From Pukyongiella litopenaei (GTDB taxonomy: Bacteria > Pseudomonadota > Alphaproteobacteria > Rhodobacterales > Rhodobacteraceae): a stretch of 64,000 nucleotides of DNA. Made by a program: the position numbers and the translations under genes. The notes under the pieces were generated by a model. That model did not search any database and was not told where the DNA came from. It saw only the letters and a program-made list of their open reading frames with translations. The first letter of the stretch is position 1. Each line of letters begins with the position of its first letter. The stretch is taken from positions 3,410,001-3,474,000 of the forward strand of contig NZ_CP027665.1 in NCBI RefSeq assembly GCF_003008555.2, given 5' to 3'. Shown in pieces: positions 42,353 through 51,381 of the stretch.

Positions 42353-43309
42353 ATGGCATTGTTGAACTTCAGGAAACGCGATGCCGCCGGGGCGGAACCC
42401 GGCGCGGGCGCGATCAACCCGCAGGTTTCGGCATTCCTGCGCAACTATTCGATCGAGGTGATGCCGCGCACCGCCGACAAGGTCGAGGATTTCCGGGCTC
42501 TGCTGCCCGAGGGCACGCGGGTCTACATCGCCCATATCGAGGGCACGCCGATTGACGACATGGTGCGCACCGCGCGGCGGCTGGCGGGCGACGGGTTCAG
42601 CGTGATGCCGCATTTTCCGGCCCGGATCATCCGCGACCGGGCAACGTTGGCCGACTGGATCGCGCGCTACCAGGGCGAGGCGGGCGTCGACCAGGCGCTG
42701 TTGCTGGCGGGCGGCGTCGCCGATCCGGCAGGCGCGTTCGACAGTTCGATGCAGCTGCTGGAAACCGGGCTGTTCGACAAGGCCGGATTCAAGCGGCTGC
42801 ATGTGGCCGGGCACCCCGAGGGCAATCGCGATATCGACCCGGATGGCGGCATGAAGAACGTCGAACAAGCGCTTCGCTGGAAACAGGATTTTTCGGACCG
42901 CACCGATGCGCAAATGGCGATTGCGACGCAGTTCGCCTTTGACGCCCGGCCGATCATTGCCTGGGCTGACGGCCTGCGCGACGCCGGTATCACGCTGCCG
43001 ATCCATATCGGTATCGCGGGGCCGGCAAAGCTGCAGACGCTGATCCGGTTCGCCATTGCCTGCGGGGTCGGCCCGTCGCTCAGGGTGCTGCAGAAACGCG
43101 CGATGGACGTGACCAAGCTGCTGTTGCCCTACGAGCCGACCGAGGTGATCACCGAACTGGCCGCGCACAAGGCCGCCCATCCCGATTTCAACATCGAGCA
43201 GGTGCATTTCTTCCCGCTTGGTGGCATCAAGACCAATGCTGGCTGGGCCATCGCCAATGGTGGCGATTCGGCCCGTCCGGCAAACGAAACCGGCGCGCAC
43301 GCGTCCTGA
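42353..43309 (+). CDS. Methylenetetrahydrofolate reductase family protein
   Basis: A 318-residue TIM-barrel protein of the MetF family: SIEVMPRTADKVEDFRALL (with the catalytic Glu), VTPHFPARIIRDRATL-like VMPHFPARIIRDR, GHPEGNRDI, and QFAFDARPIIAWAD. It would reduce methylene-THF to methyl-THF. It is more divergent than E. coli MetF. The start follows GGGAG. It is followed by the pterin-binding methyltransferase, which would use the methyl-THF. Confidence 0.88.
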   Translation: MALLNFRKRDAAGAEPGAGAINPQVSAFLRNYSIEVMPRTADKVEDFRALLPEGTRVYIAHIEGTPIDDMVRTARRLAGDGFSVMPHFPARIIRDRATLADWIARYQGEAGVDQALLLAGGVADPAGAFDSSMQLLETGLFDKAGFKRLHVAGHPEGNRDIDPDGGMKNVEQALRWKQDFSDRTDAQMAIATQFAFDARPIIAWADGLRDAGITLPIHIGIAGPAKLQTLIRFAIACGVGPSLRVLQKRAMDVTKLLLPYEPTEVITELAAHKAAHPDFNIEQVHFFPLGGIKTNAGWAIANGGDSARPANETGAHAS

Positions 43310-43320
43310 AAGGCAGGCAA

Positions 43321-44382
43321 ATGACCCGCACTATCGTCGAGAGCAAGACCAGCACCGCAGTCATCGGATTTGACGAGCCGTTCTGCGTCATCGGGGAACG
43401 GATCAATCCCACCGGGCGCAAGAAACTGGCGGCGGAACTGGAAGCGGGCGATTTCTCGACCGTCGAGACGGACGCGCTGGCGCAGGTCGCCGCCGGGGCC
43501 AATGTGCTCGATGTGAATGCGGGCGTGGTCTATAACTCCAACCCCGATCCCAACCAGACCGAGCCGCCGCTGATGCGCAAGATGATCGAGCTGGTGCAGG
43601 GGCTGGTGGATGTCCCGCTCTGTATCGACAGTTCCGTGCCCGGTGCGCTCGAGGCGGGGCTCGAGGTGGCCGAGGGACGGCCGCTCCTGAATTCGGTCAC
43701 CGGCGAGGAGGAGCGGCTGGAGATCGTGCTGCCGCTGGTCAAGAAATACAACGTGCCGGTGGTGGCGATCAGCAACGACGACACCGGGATCTCCGAGGAC
43801 CCGGATGTACGGTTCGCGGTGGCCAGGAAGATCGTCGAGCGCGCCGCCGATTTCGGCATTCCCGCCCATGACATCGTGGTGGACCCGCTGGTGATGCCGA
43901 TCGGCGCGATGGCGACGGCCGGTCAGCAGGTGTTCGCCCTGGTGCGGCGCCTGCGCGATGAACTGGGCGTGAACACGACCTGCGGTGCATCGAACATCTC
44001 GTTCGGCCTGCCCAACCGGCACGGCATCAACAATGCCTTTCTGCCGATGGCCATGGGCGCGGGCATGACCAGCGCGATCATGAACCCGGTGGCGTTGCCC
44101 GTGACACGGACGAAGATTGCCGAAAAGAAGGCCGAGATCGCCGCCGCCGGCGTGGTGATCCCCGATGACATGGATGACGACACCTTTGTCGCGCTGTTCG
44201 GCATGGGCTCGACCAAGGCGCGGGCGGGCACGGAAATGGAGGCGATCCGCGCCGCCAATTTCCTGACCAACAACGACCCGCATGGCAGTGAGTGGATCAG
44301 GTTCAACAAGGCGCCTGCAAAGCCCGGCGAAGAAGGCCGGGGCAGGGGCGGCCGCGCCGGTGGCCGCCGCCGCCGGGCGTAG
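43321..44382 (+). CDS. Methyltetrahydrofolate:corrinoid methyltransferase (pterin-binding)
   Basis: A 353-residue TIM-barrel protein of the DHPS-like pterin-binding family. FCVIGERINPTGRKKLAAEL, VLDVNAGVV, LCIDSSVPGALEAGLE and GASNISFGLPNRHGINNAFL are the methyl-THF methyltransferase motifs seen also in the MetH folate domain. In some Rhodobacteraceae methionine synthase is split into separate proteins, one of them this pterin domain; metF next door fits that. A glycine-betaine or methylamine demethylation role is the alternative. The C-terminal tail is a run of Gly and Arg, unusual. Confidence 0.88.
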   Translation: MTRTIVESKTSTAVIGFDEPFCVIGERINPTGRKKLAAELEAGDFSTVETDALAQVAAGANVLDVNAGVVYNSNPDPNQTEPPLMRKMIELVQGLVDVPLCIDSSVPGALEAGLEVAEGRPLLNSVTGEEERLEIVLPLVKKYNVPVVAISNDDTGISEDPDVRFAVARKIVERAADFGIPAHDIVVDPLVMPIGAMATAGQQVFALVRRLRDELGVNTTCGASNISFGLPNRHGINNAFLPMAMGAGMTSAIMNPVALPVTRTKIAEKKAEIAAAGVVIPDDMDDDTFVALFGMGSTKARAGTEMEAIRAANFLTNNDPHGSEWIRFNKAPAKPGEEGRGRGGRAGGRRRRA

Positions 44383-44404
44383 GCATCACCCAAACCGGCA
44401 GCTG

Positions 44405-44434
44405 GACCGGCGGTATCGACCGCCGGTCTTTTCA
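44405..44434 (+). terminator. rho-independent terminator after the folate operon
   Basis: GACCGGCGGT-ATCG-ACCGCCGGTC, ten perfect pairs and a tetraloop, followed by TTTTCATT. It lies 22 bases after the methyltransferase stop and closes the 42030-44382 operon. Confidence 0.88.
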
Positions 44435-44565
44435 TTTGCCGGGCGTGGCCGAAGGGCAGGAATTCCGGAGTTGCCGCTTGTCCGGTTGCGGTTCACAATG
44501 GGGCTCGTGAAAGGCTGGCAGATCGCGTTGGCGCGATCCGGGGATACAAGGAAAGGACACAAGGC

Positions 44566-44775
44566 ATGACCGATACGGCCACTGAACTGAGCGGGACGAT
44601 CAAGGAAATCGAAGAGGTCGATGGCTGCATCGCGGATCTGGAGACCGATGCGCGCCGCGACCCTGACAGCAAGGCCGCGCGCCACAACAAGTTCGCGGTT
44701 CGCGCCCTGCGCCGCTACAAGGATCGCCTGGTCGCCGATCGCGACAAGCTGCTGGGCGACCTGACGTCGGGGTAG
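44566..44775 (+). CDS. Small charged helical protein, unknown
   Basis: A 69-residue protein, strongly helical and charged (IKEIEEVDGCIADLETDARR; AVRALRRYKDRLVADRDKLL), possibly a short coiled coil. The ribosome site is GAAAGGACACAAGGC. It stands alone between a terminator and a convergent SMR gene. Not recognised. Confidence 0.6.
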   Translation: MTDTATELSGTIKEIEEVDGCIADLETDARRDPDSKAARHNKFAVRALRRYKDRLVADRDKLLGDLTSG

Positions 44776-44795
44776 ACCCGCGCCGCAAGTGTCGG

Positions 44796-45131
44796 TCAGT
44801 GGCTGGCGGTCTTTGAGAAAAGGTGGATCACCAGGATGCCGCCGACAATCAGGCACATGCCCAGAATGGCGGGCCAGTCGAGCCGTTGTCCAAAAACCAG
44901 CAGCCCGATCGCGGCAATCAGCACGATGCCCAGGCCGGACCAGATCGCATAGACGATGCCCACGGGCATTATGCGCAGCGTCTGGCTGAGAAGGTAGAAG
45001 GACAGCGCGTAGGCGATCACCACCAGCACCGACGGCCACAGCCGCGTGAATTGCGCGCTTGCCTGCAGCGCGGTGGTGCCGATGGTTTCGGCAACGATGG
45101 CGGCAATCAGATACAGGTAATGGGTCGGCAT
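44796..45131 (-). CDS. SMR family multidrug/guanidinium efflux protein
   Basis: A 111-residue protein with four membrane segments, beginning MPTHYLYLIAAIVAETIGTT with the essential Glu in the first helix (AETIGT), as in EmrE. VGIVYAIWSGLGIVLI and LDWPAILGMCLIVGGILVI are the third and fourth helices. It exports cationic compounds as a homodimer. No guanidine riboswitch was recognised upstream. Confidence 0.93.
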   Translation of the reverse strand: MPTHYLYLIAAIVAETIGTTALQASAQFTRLWPSVLVVIAYALSFYLLSQTLRIMPVGIVYAIWSGLGIVLIAAIGLLVFGQRLDWPAILGMCLIVGGILVIHLFSKTASH

Positions 45132-45324
45132 TGATATGCTCCGGCAAGAACGGCCCGATCTCTCCAAACCGTTAGAACATGGGCGCAAATCGCGCAAGCT
45201 GGCCGCGTGTGCCGGACCGGGGGCGTTGCGGTCCGGCGGGTTTGACCGAACGGCGGGTTAATCGGCGGGCGAGGGTTTTTCGCCTAGATGCCCCGCAACC
45301 CGGTCAGGTCACAGGAGCAACTCG

Positions 45325-46389
45325 ATGTCGGACACCTCGCCCGTTCACGGACTTCCCTACATTCGGCCCGCGCAGGCCCAGAAGCATGTCACCCATAACG
45401 AGGCGCTGGACATCCTCGATGCCGCGGTCCAGCTGACCGTGGAAACCCGCACGAAATCGTCGCCGCCGTCATCCGTGCGCGCCGGCGCGCGCTATATCGT
45501 TGCCGGCGGGGGCAGCGGCGATTGGGCCGGCAAGGGCGGCAGGATCGCGGTCTGGAGCGGCAGCGCCTGGCGTTTCGTGACCCCCCAGCGGGGATGGGTC
45601 GCCCATCTGCTGGACGAGGGCGGGTTCGTGCGCTTCGACGATCCCGGCTGGTTCGGGATCTCGGTTCCGGTCAATGCCGAGATCCTGCAGAATATCAGCG
45701 GTATCGGCATCAATACCGAAAGCGACGCGGTAAACCGGGTGTCGGTTGCGTCCGACGCGACGCTGCTGAGCCATGATGGCAATGACCATCGGGTAAAGAT
45801 CAACAAGGCCGGGGCGGGCGATACCGCCAGTCTGCTGTTCCAGTCCGGCTGGGCCGGTCACGCAGAGATCGGGCTGAACGGGGATACCGACTTTACCCTG
45901 CGCGTCAGCTCCGATGGCGCCAGTTTTGCGGATGCGATGCGCGTGGGCGCCGCCGACGGGGTCGTCGGGTTCCCCAACGGGCTGCATCTGGGCGCGCAGA
46001 AGCTGGAGCATTATGAACAGGGTGTCTGGACACCGCGCCTGACCTTTTCCGGTGACGATAGCGGCATCAGCTACTCCAATCAGGAAGGCGTCTATGTGCG
46101 CGTGGGCGCCATGGTGATGCTGCAATGTTCGATCGATCTGGTCAGCCGTGGCTCTGCCACCGGGGCGGCCATGATCGAGGATCTGCCGTTTGAGCCCTCG
46201 CCGCTCTACTATCCCGGCCAGGTGCTGTTCATCAGGGGCGGCGCGAACCTGAACGCCCCGACCTGCAGAACCTTCAGCGGGCCGGTGATCCGGTTGCTGA
46301 ATTCGAGTGACAGCGGCACAACCAACCTGACCCATGACAATATCACCGACAGCGCAAAGATCAGGGTGACGCTGATGCACCTGGCCTGA
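45325..46389 (+). CDS. DUF2793 protein with tail-fibre-like C-terminal domain
   Basis: A 354-residue protein. The N terminus has the DUF2793 motif PYIRPAQAQKHVTHNEALDI and a short beta-rich domain to about residue 95 (IAVWSGSAWRFVTPQRGW). From about 231 there is a phage tail-fibre-like segment: GVWTPRLTFSGDDSGI, YSNQEGVYVRVGAMVMLQ. No signal peptide. DUF2793 proteins occur as gene transfer agent tail fibres or phage-related proteins in Rhodobacterales. No other phage genes are nearby. The ribosome site is CACAGGAGCAAC. Confidence 0.8.
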   Translation: MSDTSPVHGLPYIRPAQAQKHVTHNEALDILDAAVQLTVETRTKSSPPSSVRAGARYIVAGGGSGDWAGKGGRIAVWSGSAWRFVTPQRGWVAHLLDEGGFVRFDDPGWFGISVPVNAEILQNISGIGINTESDAVNRVSVASDATLLSHDGNDHRVKINKAGAGDTASLLFQSGWAGHAEIGLNGDTDFTLRVSSDGASFADAMRVGAADGVVGFPNGLHLGAQKLEHYEQGVWTPRLTFSGDDSGISYSNQEGVYVRVGAMVMLQCSIDLVSRGSATGAAMIEDLPFEPSPLYYPGQVLFIRGGANLNAPTCRTFSGPVIRLLNSSDSGTTNLTHDNITDSAKIRVTLMHLA

Positions 46390-46401
46390 GGCGCTCTCTT
46401 G

Positions 46402-46460
46402 CGTGCCACCCGGGCCACGCCTATGAGGGGCGGACCTTCTGTGTTCCCCGGGGTGGCACG
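46402..46460 (+). promoter_or_regulatory. Long-range hairpin covering a ribosome-binding site
   Basis: CGTGCCACCC (46402-46411) pairs perfectly with GGGTGGCACG (46451-46460), ten pairs, around a 39-base loop with its own small hairpin. The 3' arm ends 2 bases before the ATG at 46463 and contains its probable ribosome site (GGGG). The mRNA could therefore block translation of the next gene unless opened. Confidence 0.55.
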
Positions 46461-46462
46461 AC

Positions 46463-47518
46463 ATGACCCGATCAATCATCGACCGGCTGGCCGGGGTGCT
46501 GCGTCGTCTCGTGCGGCCTGCCAGCCGGGGCGACCGCGCCCTGGTCGGGCCGCAATTCGATCCTGAATTCTATCTGCACAGTTATCCGGACGTGGCCGAG
46601 GCGGGCATGGACCCGCTCGACCACTATCTGCGCTACGGCTGGCGCGACGGGCGGCGTCCGAATACATGGTTCGACCCCCAGGTCTGGCTGCGCGCCCGGC
46701 CTGATCTGGTCGTCTCCGGCGGCCATCCCTTTGTGCATTATCTCAGGGAACAAGGCACCGCCGGGGCAATCGGGGCGCGGTACGAACGGCTGCGCGATCT
46801 GCCGGATGATCCGGCCATGACGGCCCGGATCGCCGAGGCGCGGGCGCTGGATCCCGCCGTTGCCCTGCCGGATGTGCCGCGCGGTATCGTCACCCAGCTG
46901 ACCACCCTCGGCCCGCTGTTGAGTGTGACCGAACGGATGCGCCGGACGCTGTCGGGTGCGGATTGCCCGGTCGTGCTGGTTGTCGGCAACGATGCCGGTG
47001 GAGAGGATCGCACGCTGGCGACCGCGCTGGGCGAGATCGCGGGTTCGGCGCGGGTGCTTGTGCTTTGGACGGATGGCAGGGAACACCTTCCCGCAATGGA
47101 CAGTGACGGCATGAGGCAGGCGGCCATGCCGGCCGGCATCGACATGCTGCCCGCCCCGCACCAGGCGCAGGCGCTGATCGATGTTCTGCGCGGTGTCGGA
47201 TGCCGGATCATCCTGCAATGCGGCAGCGGCCTGTGCTGGCGCGCGCTGAAACTCTATGGCCGGCAACTAGGTCAGGACTTCACCATCGTGACCTGCCTGA
47301 CGGGCACCGCGGGCAATGACGCCCAGATCGACCGGCTCCATGCCAGCGCGGGTGGCCCCCGTGTGGTGCTGGCACGGAGCGCGGCACAGGCTCGTGCCGC
47401 GGCGGATGTCGATGGGGTCGCGCAGGTGGCGCAGATCCCGGCCGAGCCGACCGCCGCCGCTGTCCTGCCCATCCTGCGTGACGTGATCGAACCGGTATTG
47501 GCCCTCCATGACAACTGA
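46463..47518 (+). CDS. Glycan-related protein with two FDPxxYL-PD repeats, unknown
   Basis: A 351-residue protein. Two related 35-40 residue units lie near the N terminus: FDPEFYLHSYPDVAEAG, DHYLRYGWRDGRRP, then FDPQVWLRARPDLVVSGG, FVHYLREQG. This motif is common in glycosyltransferases and capsule proteins. The C-terminal part has a Rossmann-like look (CPVVLVVGNDAGGEDRTLA, RVLVLWTDGREHL). No GT motif is certain. It overlaps the next gene by 11 bases, so the two form an operon. The start is behind a hairpin. Confidence 0.75.
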   Translation: MTRSIIDRLAGVLRRLVRPASRGDRALVGPQFDPEFYLHSYPDVAEAGMDPLDHYLRYGWRDGRRPNTWFDPQVWLRARPDLVVSGGHPFVHYLREQGTAGAIGARYERLRDLPDDPAMTARIAEARALDPAVALPDVPRGIVTQLTTLGPLLSVTERMRRTLSGADCPVVLVVGNDAGGEDRTLATALGEIAGSARVLVLWTDGREHLPAMDSDGMRQAAMPAGIDMLPAPHQAQALIDVLRGVGCRIILQCGSGLCWRALKLYGRQLGQDFTIVTCLTGTAGNDAQIDRLHASAGGPRVVLARSAAQARAAADVDGVAQVAQIPAEPTAAAVLPILRDVIEPVLALHDN

Positions 47519-48236
47519 TCTGACCTGTATCATCACCGGCCACCGCGAGGGCGATATCTGCGTTCCGTCGCTCAGATCCTTCTGGGCCACGATAGACCGC
47601 GCCCGGGCTGCCGGGCTGACCGTGCAGCCGCTGCTCTGTCTCGACCGCCCCGATGAACACACGCGCGATCTGTTCGAGGCGCACCGCAAGGACGCGGCTG
47701 CCGTCGCGATCCATGATTTCGCCGATCAGGGGCAGGTGCGCAACGCGGCCATCGCGCGGGCCACGGGGGCCTTCACGGCTTTTCTCGATGCCGACGACCT
47801 GTGGAGCAGCGACTGGCTGGTGGAGGCCGTCGAGTTCCTGGCACCGGGACCGGACAACCGCGTGGCCCATCCCGAGTTCAACTATTTCTTTGAACGCCAG
47901 GCCTCGATTTTCCGGCATGTGGATCAGGAAACGCCCGAGTTCATTCCAGACCTGTTGCGGATCGGGAATTACTGGGATGCGCTCTGCGTCTGCCCGACAT
48001 GGATCCATCGCGATTTTCCGTTTAGGCACCGTGATATCGTCGGCGGCTGGGCGTTCGAGGACTGGCAGTGGAATTGCGACACCGTGGCCGCCGGCATCGT
48101 GCACAAGGTGGTGCCGGACACGGTCCTGTTCAAACGCCGCCGGCAGGCATCGCAGACGGTGAAGGCATCGGCCAACCGGTCGATGATCCGCGCCACGCCG
48201 CTGAACCGCTACGACCACCCGTTCTACGGCGACTGA
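47508..48236 (+). CDS. Glycosyltransferase family 2 (GT-A)
   Basis: A 242-residue GT-A glycosyltransferase: LTCIITGHREGDI at the nucleotide-binding strand, and the metal motif AFLDADDLW (DxD) near residue 90. WAFEDWQWNCD is a candidate acceptor-side acidic motif (ED). No membrane segments, so cytoplasmic and probably adding a sugar to a surface glycan. It starts within the preceding gene's end. Confidence 0.88.
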   Translation: MTTDLTCIITGHREGDICVPSLRSFWATIDRARAAGLTVQPLLCLDRPDEHTRDLFEAHRKDAAAVAIHDFADQGQVRNAAIARATGAFTAFLDADDLWSSDWLVEAVEFLAPGPDNRVAHPEFNYFFERQASIFRHVDQETPEFIPDLLRIGNYWDALCVCPTWIHRDFPFRHRDIVGGWAFEDWQWNCDTVAAGIVHKVVPDTVLFKRRRQASQTVKASANRSMIRATPLNRYDHPFYGD

Positions 48237-48240
48237 CCCG

Positions 48241-48885
48241 TCAGGTCGCGATATAGCGATCCTTGCGGTGGTTGACGGCGATCACGAGATTGGTGACGAC
48301 CGCCCCCGAAAGCGAATAGGCGATCAACAGCGGGTCGAGCAGGAAAATCCCGGCGGCAAAGAGAATGGCGTCGAACGCAAGCTGCGTCCAGCCGGCCTGG
48401 AACCCGATCTTGTCCTGCAAATAGAGCCCGAGCACGCCAACCCCGCCCAACGAGGCGCCGTGGCGGAACAGGATGATCAGGCCGAACCCGGAAAAGGCCC
48501 CCGCGAAGAGCGCGCCCACCAGCGGGTCCAGCGTTTCGAAGGCGACATAGCGCGGCAGCAGTTCGGCGATGCCGGACAAAAGCGCCACGGCGACAAAGCT
48601 GCGCAGGGTGAAGCGCGGCCCCATCCGCAGCCAGGCCAGCGCGTAGAACGGCAGGTTGACGACGAAGAACACTGCGCCAAAGCTCCAGCCACTGACATAG
48701 GACAACAACACCGCCAGCCCGGCGGTCTGCCCGGTGATCAGCCCCAGATGGGTGAGCATGACCATCGCCATCGCGCAGAGCGACGTGCCCATGACATAGG
48801 CCATCGCATCCTCGGCCAGGCCGTGGTTCAACGCGGGCCGGTGCGGTTCGTTGCGCCCGGCGGCGGTGTCGTTTCCTGCTGTCAT
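48241..48885 (-). CDS. YitT family membrane protein
   Basis: A 214-residue protein with five or six membrane segments (TSLCAMAMVMLTHLGLITGQ; FAVFFVVNLPFYALAWL-like region; GAFSGFGLIILFRHGASLGG) matching the YitT/DUF161 integral membrane group. It has no C-terminal DUF2179 domain. Transport role is suspected but unknown. The gene is convergent with the glycosyltransferase, 4 bases apart. Confidence 0.85.
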   Translation of the reverse strand: MTAGNDTAAGRNEPHRPALNHGLAEDAMAYVMGTSLCAMAMVMLTHLGLITGQTAGLAVLLSYVSGWSFGAVFFVVNLPFYALAWLRMGPRFTLRSFVAVALLSGIAELLPRYVAFETLDPLVGALFAGAFSGFGLIILFRHGASLGGVGVLGLYLQDKIGFQAGWTQLAFDAILFAAGIFLLDPLLIAYSLSGAVVTNLVIAVNHRKDRYIAT

Positions 48886-48961
48886 TCCCCGGCCCTGTCT
48901 GTGCCCCTGTGGTTGGTCGGGCCGCCCGCGGGGCGACCGATGTATCGCGCGCGGATCGGGG

Positions 48962-50176
48962 TCAGCCCGCCAGCGCCCGGTTCAGGTTCTCGTCGATCTT
49001 TTCGAGAAAGCCCTCGGTGGTCAGCCAATGCTGGTCGGGACCGACCAGCAGCGCCAGATCCTTGGTCATGAAGCCCGATTCCACCGTGTCCACGATCACC
49101 TTTTCCAGCGTTTCGGCGAACTGCGTCAGCGCGGCGTTGTCGTCCAGCTTGGCGCGGTGCTTCAGCCCCCCGGTCCAGGCATAGATCGAGGCGATGGAGT
49201 TGGTCGAGGTCGCCTCGCCCTTCTGGTGCTGGCGGTAGTGGCGGGTGACGGTGCCATGGGCCGCCTCGGCCTCGACGATCTTGCCGTCGGGTGTCATCAG
49301 CTGGCTGGTCATCAGCCCCAGGGACCCGAAGCCCTGCGCCACGGTGTCGGACTGCACGTCGCCATCGTAGTTCTTGCAGGCCCAGACAAATCCGCCGTTC
49401 CATTTCATCGCGCAGGCCACCATGTCGTCGATCAGCCGGTGTTCGTACCAGATCTCCTTTTCCTTGAAACGGTCCTCGAATTCCTCTTCGTAGACCTTCT
49501 GGAACAGTTCCAGGAACCGGCCGTCATATTGCTTGAGAATGGTGTTCTTGGTCGACAGGTAGACCGGCCAGCCCAGGTTCAGGCCATAGTTGAACGACGC
49601 GCGGGCGAAATCGAGGATCGACTGGTCCAGGTTGTACATCGACATGAACACGCCCGCCGACGGGGCGTCAAAGACCTCGCGTTCGATAACCTCGCCATCG
49701 GTGCCGACGAATTTCATGCTCAGCTTGCCGGGGCCGGGGAACTTGAGGTCGGTGGCCTTGTACTGGTCGCCGAAAGCGTGGCGGCCGATCACGATCGGGC
49801 GGGTCCAGCCGGGCACCAGCCGCGGCACGTTCCTGCAGATGATCGGGGCGCGGAACACCACGCCGCCCAGGATGTTGCGGATGGTGCCATTGGGGCTGCG
49901 CCACATCTGTTTCAGGCCGAATTCCTCGACGCGGGCCTCGTCGGGGGTGATCGTCGCGCATTTCACGCCGACGCCGATTTCCCTGATCTTCTCAGCGGCT
50001 TCGACGGTGATCCTGTCTTCGGTGCGGTCGCGTTCCTCGATGCCCAGATCATAGTAGAGCAGGTCGATGTCCAGATAGGGCAGGATCAGCTTTTTCTTGA
50101 TGAAATCCCAGATGATGCGGGTCATCTCGTCCCCGTCGAGCTCGACGACGGGATTTTCAACCTTGATCTTGGTCAT
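48962..50176 (-). CDS. icd: NADP-dependent isocitrate dehydrogenase
   Basis: A 404-residue enzyme of the citric acid cycle, oxidising isocitrate to 2-oxoglutarate. It is of the eukaryote-like dimeric type common in alphaproteobacteria: [18 protein letters not shown] at the N terminus, [14 protein letters not shown] (substrate site), [12 protein letters not shown], and [19 protein letters not shown] with metal Asp. ATG at 50176 (MTKIKVENP) is chosen; the longer frame to 50251 is not conserved. It is a single-gene transcript, as far as visible. Confidence 0.97.
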   Translation of the reverse strand: MTKIKVENPVVELDGDEMTRIIWDFIKKKLILPYLDIDLLYYDLGIEERDRTEDRITVEAAEKIREIGVGVKCATITPDEARVEEFGLKQMWRSPNGTIRNILGGVVFRAPIICRNVPRLVPGWTRPIVIGRHAFGDQYKATDLKFPGPGKLSMKFVGTDGEVIEREVFDAPSAGVFMSMYNLDQSILDFARASFNYGLNLGWPVYLSTKNTILKQYDGRFLELFQKVYEEEFEDRFKEKEIWYEHRLIDDMVACAMKWNGGFVWACKNYDGDVQSDTVAQGFGSLGLMTSQLMTPDGKIVEAEAAHGTVTRHYRQHQKGEATSTNSIASIYAWTGGLKHRAKLDDNAALTQFAETLEKVIVDTVESGFMTKDLALLVGPDQHWLTTEGFLEKIDENLNRALAG

Positions 50177-50340
50177 GGCATGCCCTTTCGGCTGCTGGTG
50201 TCGATCTGATCGTGTCTCTAGCGTGAATCGCGGCGCCGAAAAAGACTGCATACTATTGCATACCGATTTGTCGCAGAGGGGTCTGGTGAATCGCGCCTAT
50301 GCTGGTCCATGCTGTGCGGGACAGGCAAACGGGGGCACCA

Positions 50341-51381
50341 ATGTCGAAAGCGCGAATCCTGGGGCAGATGCTGCTTGCCAAGCTGCCAGCGCCGGTGGTG
50401 GGGATGGTCTATTCCGGGCGGCTGGCGCAGGTGGACGGGCGGCGGATCGACCCCAAGGCGCAGGCGATCGGGGACCTGATCAACGCCGTGCGCGATCCCG
50501 CCGCGCCGCAGACGCTGGAGGACAGCCGCGCCGGCATCAGGAAGATGTGCGAGCTCTTCGACCTGCCATGCCCGGACGCGGTGACGAAGACCGACATACT
50601 GTTGCCGGGGGCCGCGGGTGACCGGCCCGCGCGGATCTATGATGCGGTGCAGGCGGGGCATGATGGCCTGCGGCCGACACTGCTCTACCTGCATGGCGGC
50701 GGCTGGGTGCAGGGCGATCTCGACACCCATGACGGGCTGTGCGGGCGGCTGGCGCTCTGGGCCGAGATCCGGGTCGTTTCCTATGACTACCGGCTGGCAC
50801 CCGAGCATAAATACCCGGCTGCGGCGGATGATGTGCTGGCGGTGTTCAGCGCCCTGCGTGATCGCGGCGGCGACTGGGGCGTGGATGCGGCGCGGCTGGC
50901 GGTGGGCGGCGACAGTGCGGGCGCCAACCTGACCGCCGGGCTGCTGCACGACCTGGCCGGGCTGGGCGCGGCGATGCCGGCGGCGCAGCTGCTGATCTAT
51001 CCGGGCGTCGACATCTCGCTCGATTCGCGATCGATGGTGATGCTGGCCGATGCCTATGTGCTGACGGCGGAACGGATCCGCTGGTATCTCGATTTCTATT
51101 TCGAGGCGGATGCCGACCGGCGCGATCCGCGCGCCTCGCCGATCCTGTCGGACCGGCTGGCCGGGCAGCCGCCGGCGCTGGTGATCGCCGCCGGACACGA
51201 TCCGCTCTGGGACGACGCGCTGGGCTATGCCGCGAAGCTGCGTGAGGCGGGCGGAGAGGTGGACCTGCTGGAATATCCCGGCCAGGTTCACGGGTTCATG
51301 TCGCTCACCCGGACGATCCCGCAGGGGCTCGAGGCGACCCGCGCGGCGGCGGACTGGCTGCGGCGGCAGATCGGCGGCTAG
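50341..51381 (+). CDS. Alpha/beta hydrolase (hormone-sensitive lipase type)
   Basis: A 346-residue esterase. YLHGGGWVQGDLDTH is the oxyanion hole of the HSL family, GGDSAGANLT the nucleophile Ser, and YPGQVHGFM carries the His, with HDPLWDDA the Asp. ATG 50341 (MSKARILGQ) is preferred to 50299. It converges with the HD gene, and their stop codons share the bases CTAG (51378-51381). Confidence 0.92.
   Translation: MSKARILGQMLLAKLPAPVVGMVYSGRLAQVDGRRIDPKAQAIGDLINAVRDPAAPQTLEDSRAGIRKMCELFDLPCPDAVTKTDILLPGAAGDRPARIYDAVQAGHDGLRPTLLYLHGGGWVQGDLDTHDGLCGRLALWAEIRVVSYDYRLAPEHKYPAAADDVLAVFSALRDRGGDWGVDAARLAVGGDSAGANLTAGLLHDLAGLGAAMPAAQLLIYPGVDISLDSRSMVMLADAYVLTAERIRWYLDFYFEADADRRDPRASPILSDRLAGQPPALVIAAGHDPLWDDALGYAAKLREAGGEVDLLEYPGQVHGFMSLTRTIPQGLEATRAAADWLRRQIGG

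Noticed and set aside
45132-45324. Guanidine-II (mini-ykkC) riboswitch upstream of the SMR gene
   Set aside because: No pair of hairpins with ACGR loops was found.
45325-48236. Prophage or GTA gene cluster
   Set aside because: Only one tail-fibre-like gene is present; no head, tail, portal, terminase, integrase or lysis genes are near, and no flanking repeats were seen.
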